Shown here: piece after piece, positions 30,322-37,085 of the stretch | How the letters are laid out: each line of letters opens with the position of its first letter | Position numbering within the stretch: position 1 is the first letter of the stretch | NCBI GenBank assembly: GCA_018266555.1 | Contig: JAFEAF010000006.1 | Span: 1 to 37,085 of the forward strand | DNA: 37,085 nucleotides | Origin: Bacteroidota bacterium | GTDB taxonomy: Bacteria; Bacteroidota; Bacteroidia; Chitinophagales; Chitinophagaceae | Reading direction: 5' to 3' | Position numbers and translations under genes: made by a program | The notes under the pieces: generated by a model | Seen by the model: only the letters and a program-made list of their open reading frames with translations | Told to the model about the DNA's origin: nothing | Database searches by the model: none

Positions 30322-32796
30322 TTATTTTCTGCTTCGATCCGGGAAATATTTCTTTACTAAAGCTTCGAATGCCGGATCGTTCCAAAGGATCGAAAGGTCT
30401 TTGTCATTGGTAAGCATGAAATAATTTCCAAAGCCAAGCTTCAGCGATTTCTCAAGGCTTTCAATGGCTCCGGCCCTATCTTTTTTGAGTGCCTTATAAC
30501 AGGCATAATGAAACCAGGTCTGGTCATCGTGTGTTTTAAAAGTAAACAACTGATCAAAAAGGAAATTTACATTGTCAGTGCTGTCAATCAAACCAGGAAC
30601 CCGGATATAAGTGTACAACATGGATAGATACGCCAGGTATTGCATTTTGAAAATAAATGTTTCCCTGGAAAATTTTTTATAAGCTGCCGCATTTGTTGTA
30701 TCATAATCCTTCCCGAAATATAACTGCATATTGGTAACAAACCCCTGCAACGATGTAGTAGAATTCTTAATAGTGGCCTCAAACTCTTTCATTGCTAAAC
30801 CCAGCATGCCTTCCTTCTGATAAATAGTGCCCAGGTTAAAATGAGCAAACGGGTAGGTACTGTCATGTGACAACACCTGTTTAAAATATTTCCGGGCCGA
30901 ATCAGTTTGGCCGGTCACAAAATAAATTTGCCCGATATTATTATCACATATAGCACAATAATCCTGAAAATATTTTTCGGTCAATTTATAGTAATACACC
31001 GAACTATCCACATTGATCTCTGTTGAATATAATACGCCCTTACTGAAAAAACCTTCTTTCTTCGTACTGTCTGTTGCTATCAGTTGATCTGACAGTTTTA
31101 GAACCTGTTGTATTTTATTATTCTCCCGGTAGACTTCAATAAGCTGTAACTTGATGTCGATATTGCCGGGATATTTTTCAGTTAATGATTCAAATACCTT
31201 TTCTGCCTTGTCATATTGTTTCAACTGAGCATAAATGATCCCAAGAGTATATTTTGCAAAAAGGTCGTTAGGACGCAATGATAAATATTTCTGAAATGCA
31301 CTATCAGCTTTATCATATTCATACAGGAATGTGTACAATTGCCCAAGAGCAGACCAGGTATAAGAAGCATTTGGTTCGATAGCAGCTGATTCTTCTAATT
31401 GTTTTACGGCATACAGAAGCGTTGGATGCATACTGACATTGTATTCATGATCATTAATAGCCCATGTATAAGACATCGCATCCATAAAAAGTTTCCGGGC
31501 TTTCAGGTTTTGATACATATAATGTTGTTCACCCAGCAACTGCATACAACTGTCCAACTCCAGGAAAGCATAATAACACTCATCCCTGTTGGAATAACTT
31601 GTTTCGCCTTTCAGTAATGGTTCTACAATTTTATTGAACCGGTCATTCAGGCTTGCTGCAAGATTACGGCGCATGGAAATAATCAATGGGTTACCGGCAT
31701 ACCTTTTTTCAAAAACCCTGTAGTCCTTCAACGCATTGGTATCGGCTGGCCATATCAACCTTTTCCCGGAAATGTTTTTATTAAATGAAGCATAAAGTTT
31801 TTTCCCGAAAGCATCCAATGAATCAACATACCTGTCTTCACTACCTTTGGTATTGGCCTTTGCCAGCATTGGATACTCACCTTCTTTTTCTTTTTTTAAA
31901 GCAACCAGCACGGATGGAACCACTTTGATAAACGGCTTACTAAGATCACCGGTTATCATAGGAATCTGTTTTCCTTCACTGTATTTGGCCACATTGGTCT
32001 GAATATAATTTTGCAGTTCGTACATGCTTACTACCCCATCATTATTCAGATCTGCCAATCCTTTCATTCCGTCTTCCAATTCGTAAGAAAACAATCCCCG
32101 GCCCCCACCCCATTCTGCACTTTCCAATGAAAGCTGATTTGGCTGGCAGGAAAGTATTTTATATTCTTTGCCCCAGGATGCGGCTAAAGCAGATGCGGTT
32201 TGTTCAATACCCTGGACACCGCCTTTTAAATTACCGGCATGGCAGGCATCTACAATAAAAATCATTTCCACGCCCCGTTCTGATAATGGTGAAAGATATC
32301 TTTTCAGGTTTATTATCTCCAGCACATCATCATTCATTCCGAAATAATTTCCATTTGGGCTGTTATATAACAATAACAATCCGTTTTCAATCTGCGTCAA
32401 ATCCTCCATATCGCCATGACCGGCGAAGAAAAAATACACACGGTCTCCCGGTTTTGCTTTTCGTGCAATTTCAGAAATGGCATCACCAATATTGGTACGG
32501 GTTGCATTTTCATTCAGAAATGTTTCAATATTCGTAATAGGTATCTTTCCTCCGGCTTCACTCAGGAGAAAATCTTCAAAAGACCGTGCATCTCTGTCGG
32601 CATATTGCAGGGGGGTAACATTTTTATATTTACTTAGCCCGATTATGATTGCATATGTAGTTCCCTTTACCACAATACTGTCTGTTTTGCGGGGTATTCC
32701 CCGTGTACTGACGTCTTGTGATTGAGCAGCAACAGCCCCTAGCCAGCAATAGCAAATAATAATAAATGAGTTGAAAAATTTGATGAGTTTTTTCAT
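30322..32796 (-). CDS. Secreted caspase-like (C14) protein with EF-hand loop and TPRs
   Basis: An 824-residue protein with a signal peptide (about 1-25; ATG 32796 preferred over a TTG at 32820). The caspase domain spans about 45-300: YAIIIGLSKYKNVTPLQYADRDARSF, the catalytic His127 in YFFFAGHGD and Cys185 in IVDACHAG. Between the catalytic region and the end of the domain lies a textbook EF-hand loop, D249-E260 (DLNNDGVVSMYE), hinting at calcium control as in metacaspases. The C-terminal half (about 480-720) holds tandem TPR units (WSALGQLYTFLYEYDKADSAFQKYL, YTLGIIYAQLKQYDKAEKVFE, FNLGTIYQKEGMLGLAMKEFE), a protein-binding scaffold. It is divergent from the next operon, which carries a second caspase-like gene; 267 bases separate them. 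The substrate is unknown. Confidence 0.88.
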   Translation of the reverse strand: MKKLIKFFNSFIIICYCWLGAVAAQSQDVSTRGIPRKTDSIVVKGTTYAIIIGLSKYKNVTPLQYADRDARSFEDFLLSEAGGKIPITNIETFLNENATRTNIGDAISEIARKAKPGDRVYFFFAGHGDMEDLTQIENGLLLLYNSPNGNYFGMNDDVLEIINLKRYLSPLSERGVEMIFIVDACHAGNLKGGVQGIEQTASALAASWGKEYKILSCQPNQLSLESAEWGGGRGLFSYELEDGMKGLADLNNDGVVSMYELQNYIQTNVAKYSEGKQIPMITGDLSKPFIKVVPSVLVALKKEKEGEYPMLAKANTKGSEDRYVDSLDAFGKKLYASFNKNISGKRLIWPADTNALKDYRVFEKRYAGNPLIISMRRNLAASLNDRFNKIVEPLLKGETSYSNRDECYYAFLELDSCMQLLGEQHYMYQNLKARKLFMDAMSYTWAINDHEYNVSMHPTLLYAVKQLEESAAIEPNASYTWSALGQLYTFLYEYDKADSAFQKYLSLRPNDLFAKYTLGIIYAQLKQYDKAEKVFESLTEKYPGNIDIKLQLIEVYRENNKIQQVLKLSDQLIATDSTKKEGFFSKGVLYSTEINVDSSVYYYKLTEKYFQDYCAICDNNIGQIYFVTGQTDSARKYFKQVLSHDSTYPFAHFNLGTIYQKEGMLGLAMKEFEATIKNSTTSLQGFVTNMQLYFGKDYDTTNAAAYKKFSRETFIFKMQYLAYLSMLYTYIRVPGLIDSTDNVNFLFDQLFTFKTHDDQTWFHYACYKALKKDRAGAIESLEKSLKLGFGNYFMLTNDKDLSILWNDPAFEALVKKYFPDRSRK

Positions 32797-33063
32797 GTCA
32801 GGGTCTGTAAAAATGTACAACTAAGTTACTACAATCATCCATACCCAAAACCGGAACCAGGGAAATTAATCGATTATGCCATGAACACCTTTCTGATAAT
32901 TTTGACTATTAACGATCGCCTTTGCCCGAAAGTTTTGTAAAGAAAAAGTTATTTATTGCCGGAAGTTCATAAACAGCACGATTTAAAAAAGAAGTAAATT
33001 AGCTTGCATATATCAAAACTAAATTTTGCAGCTATCCTTCTCTTACACTTAATAATTAAAATT

Positions 33064-34092
33064 ATGCTGAGAAAACATACTATGCTGATTACAGTGCTCC
33101 CCGCATTTATGGTAATCATTTCAATCCCTTGTTTCCCTCAGGCAGGAAACAGAACCGGCAGTACCGAAAAATTAGAAATGAAAATTGATACCAGCGATAA
33201 TATCCTATCCTTTGACAGGATTGAATATCAAAAAGCATACACCATGGATGAAAGGGGCGGACGTGGAATTATTTCTTCATTTCTGATCAGCAAAGGTGTT
33301 CAGGGTATTCAAAGCCTGATTGATAACAGGAAAAAGAAATTTTCAGCAGATTACTTTTTTGCAATAAAAGATGAGAGTTTTTATGACCAGGTTTCTACAG
33401 AAGGCCCATTTGACCCAACGGGAATCCGGTTTAAAGGTTTTACTGTAGCCAGAGTACAAAGAGGACAAAACAATCATGGCGATACTGTATTTATAGCTAA
33501 GTTCAGTATGGATACCAGTGCCGGCAAAATCACTGATATTTTGAATAATGGAATTTTTAAACTCAGGCTGGACACTTTTGCAATAAAAAACTCAAGAGTA
33601 CGGCTACCCAAACATTTAAAAGAACTGAATCTTGATTTTGAAATAAATTTTTTTACATCGTATATCAGCAATACCGGCCAGATATTTCAGGATGTGCCTG
33701 TAGGTAAATTTATTTATTCAATCAGGAATGCACCCATGGATCCGGACGATCCGTCATATTCAGATTTTTACAGAACACTTGCCAAAAAACATCCTGCATG
33801 TACCGGGCAATCTTTTTTGATACCAAGATCTTCTGGTTATTTCAAAAATGAGGATACAAAAAAAATCGAGCCCTGCTGGGGTGATGGCATTTATTCGGTG
33901 CGGGTGGCAGTTAAAGAATGTTCCAAAAACAGTTTCATTGATAAACTGATCCTTTTTAGTTCTGGAGACCTGCTATCGCTTGGAAATTCATCTCTTCAGA
34001 AAAAGTATGGCAGTACAACATCCAATAGCACCAAATCAACCGGTAACAGTAAATCATCTTCCACAAACACCCAAAAGGTAAGTTCTAATTAA
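33064..34092 (+). CDS. Secreted protein of unknown function, paired with caspase-like gene
   Basis: A 342-residue protein I do not recognise. The ATG at 33064 gives a signal peptide (MLRKHTMLITVLPAFMVIISIPCFPQ); an upstream TTG frame from 33004 is less likely. The mature part looks mainly beta-stranded, with a motif-like FDPTGIRFKGFTVARVQRG, three cysteines near 245-285 (HPACTGQSF, EPCWGDGIY, VKECSKN) that could form disulphides, and a Ser/Thr/Asn/Lys-rich flexible tail of about 30 residues at the end (TTSNSTKSTGNSKSSSTNTQ). Its stop is 10 bases before the second caspase-like gene, so the two are probably cotranscribed and functionally linked: it may be a substrate, inhibitor or adaptor of the protease. 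That link is inference from position only. Confidence 0.7.
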   Translation: MLRKHTMLITVLPAFMVIISIPCFPQAGNRTGSTEKLEMKIDTSDNILSFDRIEYQKAYTMDERGGRGIISSFLISKGVQGIQSLIDNRKKKFSADYFFAIKDESFYDQVSTEGPFDPTGIRFKGFTVARVQRGQNNHGDTVFIAKFSMDTSAGKITDILNNGIFKLRLDTFAIKNSRVRLPKHLKELNLDFEINFFTSYISNTGQIFQDVPVGKFIYSIRNAPMDPDDPSYSDFYRTLAKKHPACTGQSFLIPRSSGYFKNEDTKKIEPCWGDGIYSVRVAVKECSKNSFIDKLILFSSGDLLSLGNSSLQKKYGSTTSNSTKSTGNSKSSSTNTQKVSSN

Positions 34093-34102
34093 TCACAACC
34101 TT

Positions 34103-36370
34103 ATGAAGTGGATCTGTTTTTTTGTTTGGTTATCTTTTTTTTACGCACCGCTTTTTAGCCAGAAACAGAGAGCTCTGATCATTGGAATTGATCAGTACAC
34201 TCCTCCAACCGGATATACTCCTTCCACTTCTGCAGGAAGAATGGATTACAGAAACCTACAGGGCTGCAGGAATGATGCATCGGCTATTTATTCCATCATT
34301 ACTTCCAAATTCGGATTCGAAACAAAGAATATTGATACACTATTTGACAACTCCGCAACCCGTGATGGTATCTTGAGTGCCATGAATAAACTTTTGGCAT
34401 CCAGCAGCGCCGGTGATATTGCATTTATTTACTATGCAGGCCATGGCAGCGAAGTGAAAAACAGTTTGTCATTTGAATTAGATAAAAAAGATCAGACCAT
34501 CGTTCCTGCCAATGCCTGGCAGGAAGGTGTTCGTGATATTCGTGACAAGGAACTTTCCAGGATATTCAATGACTTTATTAATAAAAAAATAAAACTAACT
34601 GTTATATTCGATTGCTGTCATAGCGGGTCCATTTCCCGTGGGCCGAATGCCAGTCCGGATGCTGTGCGTTATATGCCTATGGCAAACTGGGATTCAAAAG
34701 ATGCCAGCATGTATGACATTCCGGAAAAAAGAAAGGGTGATGATTTCCTGATCTTTTCCGCAGCACAATCTGATGAAAATGCTGCAGAGCAAATTGATGA
34801 CCAGGGCATTCATCACGGGGCATTTACACTTGCATTAACCCAGGCACTGAACCAGCAGTCCGTAGACGCAAGTGCATTGGATATATTTATTTCTGCAAGA
34901 GCTATATTAAAAAGTAATGGTAAAAACCAGGAACCAGTGATTGGAGGTAGTGCTGTTCGGCAACAAGAAACCCTATTCGGAATTAAAAAGGGTAAGCTCT
35001 CTGATTTTTCTTTTGTTGCAGTTTCCGGCATAATAAGAAACCAGGTACAACTACAGGCAGGGTTTGCTTTAGGACTTGCCAAAGACAATGAACTGTCTAT
35101 GATCAATGAAAACAAAGACACTATTTTCCAAATTCGGATAGATACAGTTCTTGGAGTTACCAAATCGCTGGCATCATTGATCAAAGGAGATATTAAAAAC
35201 ATTAAACCGGGTTTCCAATTCAGGGTTACTAATTGGGTATCCTCCGGAAGGCCTTTAATAAAAATATATATTCCAAAAACTGAACTGACTGATGCAGAGA
35301 TTTTAAAATTTACATCTATTACCAAAGAATTAAAAAATTCCACAAAGATTAAATGGATCCCATTTATCGGGAAAGGGGAAAAGGCTCCATACACCTCAGT
35401 ATTCTGGATCAACAATACTTGTTTTTTAAAAACCGATACCGCTGCAGCAGTGAGATTAAATGATATCACCGCAGCCAGTATTTTAAAATTCTGTAAGAAA
35501 GATTCCACTTTATATGTAGAGCTGCCTTTGTCTAAAGAGAACTCTACAGAATATTATAACAGATTACAAAAAAATAAAAGCCTGCAATTGGTCGAGAGTA
35601 TCAATAATTCCAACTACACATTATTCGGCCGGTTGGGCCGAAATGGATTTCCTGCTTACGGATTCAGGAAAACCCAGGTAGCAGCTGGCGATAGCCTGGA
35701 GTCAATGCCTGTTGAAACAGATTGCTTTGAAATATCCGGCAACAAAGAAACAAGTAACCGGAATATTGCAGATAGTTTATTTGAAATCGCATTAAAACTT
35801 TCAAAAATAAAAGGATGGCTGAATATTACAGGCCCTGATGGCACTAAAAAAGAATTTCCATATCATTTAGAAATGTATAACGAGGATAAAAAGCAAACCA
35901 TAACGGATGGGCACTATCATATTGGGGAAAATGTTTCATTGAAGATGGTAGTAAACGAAGATTATTTTAAAGACCTTACCATGCCAAAGTTTGTTTACAT
36001 TTTTGCTGTGGACCAATCCGGAACCATGCAATTGTATTATCCGGGTGAAGACGGAAATGTAGAAAATAAATTTCCGAAGTTTGAGAACAACAATATCATT
36101 AAAGAAGTTCCGATCATTTCATATACTATACCTGCACCCAGTGGTACAGATAATTTCTTTTTATTAGCAAGTGATGAGCCGATTCCCAATGCATCAATGA
36201 TCTTAAACCAGGAAGGTGTATATTCAGGAATCGCTTCAAGAGGATTACGAAACGAATCTAATCCATTATCTGATCTGCTTGATATGGGTAATGCCGGCAG
36301 CCGGGGCGTTCCCAAAAAGCTTCCGGCGACATGGAGCATTCAGAAATTCACATTCCGGTGTACATATTAA
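34103..36370 (+). CDS. Secreted caspase-like (C14/metacaspase-type) protein with DUF4384-like C-terminus
   Basis: A 755-residue protein with a signal peptide (MKWICFFVWLSFFYAPLFSQ). The caspase-like domain spans about 22-300: RALIIGIDQYTPP, NLQGCRNDASAIYSII, catalytic His114 in FIYYAGHGSE and Cys172 in VIFDCCHSGS, the DCCHSG form typical of metacaspases and orthocaspases. A long middle part (about 300-590) has no recognised domain. The C-terminal region near 600-690 (GENVSLKMVVNEDYF, KFVYIFAVDQSGTMQLYYP) resembles DUF4384, a beta-rich domain often joined to bacterial caspase-like domains. The protein would act in the periplasm or outside. It follows the unknown secreted protein by 10 bases and ends 40 bases from the convergent tag gene. 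Cleavage specificity after Arg/Lys would be expected for this type, but is not proven here. Confidence 0.88.
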   Translation: MKWICFFVWLSFFYAPLFSQKQRALIIGIDQYTPPTGYTPSTSAGRMDYRNLQGCRNDASAIYSIITSKFGFETKNIDTLFDNSATRDGILSAMNKLLASSSAGDIAFIYYAGHGSEVKNSLSFELDKKDQTIVPANAWQEGVRDIRDKELSRIFNDFINKKIKLTVIFDCCHSGSISRGPNASPDAVRYMPMANWDSKDASMYDIPEKRKGDDFLIFSAAQSDENAAEQIDDQGIHHGAFTLALTQALNQQSVDASALDIFISARAILKSNGKNQEPVIGGSAVRQQETLFGIKKGKLSDFSFVAVSGIIRNQVQLQAGFALGLAKDNELSMINENKDTIFQIRIDTVLGVTKSLASLIKGDIKNIKPGFQFRVTNWVSSGRPLIKIYIPKTELTDAEILKFTSITKELKNSTKIKWIPFIGKGEKAPYTSVFWINNTCFLKTDTAAAVRLNDITAASILKFCKKDSTLYVELPLSKENSTEYYNRLQKNKSLQLVESINNSNYTLFGRLGRNGFPAYGFRKTQVAAGDSLESMPVETDCFEISGNKETSNRNIADSLFEIALKLSKIKGWLNITGPDGTKKEFPYHLEMYNEDKKQTITDGHYHIGENVSLKMVVNEDYFKDLTMPKFVYIFAVDQSGTMQLYYPGEDGNVENKFPKFENNNIIKEVPIISYTIPAPSGTDNFFLLASDEPIPNASMILNQEGVYSGIASRGLRNESNPLSDLLDMGNAGSRGVPKKLPATWSIQKFTFRCTY

Positions 36371-36410
36371 TAACTGGTGCGGTGATTTCAAACCGTGCTG
36401 CCTGTACATT

Positions 36411-36962
36411 TTACTTTTTCTCTGCCCATTTGGGTTTTTGTTTCACCACTTTTTTATAAACAGGACATGATACAACATGGGCTCCGGGTAAATAACCCGT
36501 ACTCATTAAAAATTCATTAACGATCTCACCTCCTGTAAATCGAAAATTTTCTTTGAAAACCGTCACCCATTCTTTTTTAGTTTTCGGATGTTGATGATCC
36601 AGCCATGCTTTAAATGAGCCATAATCTTTCTGAATCGCTTTTATGACTTTAGCATTGTGAATCGTTGCTTCTATTTTCAATTGGTTCCTGATGATTCCTG
36701 CATCCTGTAATAAATTATTTTTTTTCTTATCAGTGTACCGAGAAATTTTATCAATATTAAACCCATCAAACGCATTGAAAAAATTATCTTTCTTTTTCAA
36801 AACAGTTTCCCAGCTCAGGCCGGCCTGGTTTATTTCCAATACTAACCTTGCAAACAGCAGGTTGTCATCATGAATCGGGAATCCATATTCATGATCGTGA
36901 TAATGTTTATGTACCGAAACTTTTCCCGCTTTTAAAACAAATTCGCAATATGATTTTGCCAT
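36411..36962 (-). CDS. tag: DNA-3-methyladenine glycosylase I
   Basis: Base-excision repair enzyme that removes 3-methyladenine from alkylated DNA. The 183-residue protein aligns along its length with E. coli Tag: the zinc-snap cysteine C6 (SYCEF), HYHDHEYGFPIHDD, LVLEINQAGLSWETVLKK, the LLQDAGIIRNQLKI helix-hairpin region, and the C-terminal metal ligands in GAHVVSCPVYK. E. coli Tag begins ERCGW and has YHDNEWG, QAGLSW and VQDAGIIRHRGKI at matching places. Cytosolic, no signal peptide. It is a single-gene unit, convergent with the caspase-like operon and divergent from the tRNA gene at the window edge. Confidence 0.95.
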   Translation of the reverse strand: MAKSYCEFVLKAGKVSVHKHYHDHEYGFPIHDDNLLFARLVLEINQAGLSWETVLKKKDNFFNAFDGFNIDKISRYTDKKKNNLLQDAGIIRNQLKIEATIHNAKVIKAIQKDYGSFKAWLDHQHPKTKKEWVTVFKENFRFTGGEIVNEFLMSTGYLPGAHVVSCPVYKKVVKQKPKWAEKK

Positions 36963-36992
36963 AATTAATATAAAAATTTAATTCAGAAATAT

Positions 36993-37023
36993 TTGATGAA
37001 AATTATATGTACCCCTATCTTTG
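36993..37023 (+). promoter_or_regulatory. Bacteroidota promoter of the tRNA gene at the right edge
   Basis: A -33 TTG (36993-36995) and a -7 TATCTTTG (37016-37023) are spaced by 20 bases, matching TTG-N17-23-TAnnTTTG. CCGTCCC follows, as at other promoters in this window. The tRNA starts about 39 bases after the -7 box. Confidence 0.65.
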
Positions 37024-37061
37024 CCGTCCCAAAAACAATCGCACCTTTGTGTCAAAAGTAT

Positions 37062-37085
37062 GGGAGTTTAGCTCAGCTGGTTCAG
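37062..37085 (+). tRNA. tRNA gene, 5' end only (cut by window edge)
   Basis: GGGAGTT (acceptor strand), TA, then GCTCAGCTGGTTCAG is a standard tRNA 5' end with D-arm. The sequence stops before the anticodon, so the amino acid cannot be assigned; a tRNA-Val (TAC) starts similarly in related bacteria, from memory. A canonical promoter lies directly upstream. Confidence 0.85.

Overview
The window is a chromosomal segment of a Bacteroidota bacterium, most likely of the Chitinophagaceae type. The evidence is gene content (SusC/SusD pair, FecI/FecR-like regulators, DUF6600, DUF4258 and DUF2891 proteins), AT-rich DNA, weak or absent Shine-Dalgarno sites, and TAnnTTTG-type -7 promoter boxes, as upstream of the purine nucleoside phosphorylase gene and the tRNA at the right edge. 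Everything below comes from reading the sequence; family names come from motif recognition, not from database searches.

Layout. 1-0.9 kb: 3' end of a nucleotidyltransferase-family gene and a gene-free stretch. 0.9-11.4 kb: mostly housekeeping genes (purine nucleoside phosphorylase, a lipoprotein, sucC, an NAD(P)-binding protein, a DUF2891 protein, priA, a PlsC-type acyltransferase, a DUF4258 protein, mtaB and a tRNA-Val). This half is sprinkled with short palindromes and 7-bp-period repeats. Two of the palindromes sit in frame inside genes (priA and the lipoprotein).

11.7-28.6 kb: a complete-looking polysaccharide utilisation locus. An ECF sigma factor and FecR-type anti-sigma factor come first. 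A hairpin-bearing leader follows, then a SusC transporter with an N-terminal STN signalling domain, a SusD lipoprotein gene broken by a one-base deletion in an A-tract, and two LamG-domain lipoproteins. A strong terminator hairpin separates these from a tightly packed enzyme operon: two GH144-like glucanases, a GH43-like enzyme with an F5/8C-like domain, an SGNH hydrolase and a GH3 beta-glucosidase. GH144 is the beta-1,2-glucanase family, so the predicted substrate is a beta-1,2-glucan such as the cyclic or linear glucans of other bacteria. In the model, a surface lipoprotein GH144 cuts the glucan, SusC/D import fragments, and a periplasmic GH144 and GH3 finish them; the SGNH enzyme may strip acyl substituents. 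This assignment is inference.

28.6-36.4 kb: a DUF6600 lipoprotein, then two secreted caspase-like (C14) proteins in divergent orientation. One has an EF-hand loop and TPRs. The other has a DUF4384-like C-terminus and is preceded by an unrecognised secreted protein in the same apparent operon. The window closes with a DNA-3-methyladenine glycosylase I gene and the first 24 bases of a tRNA gene.
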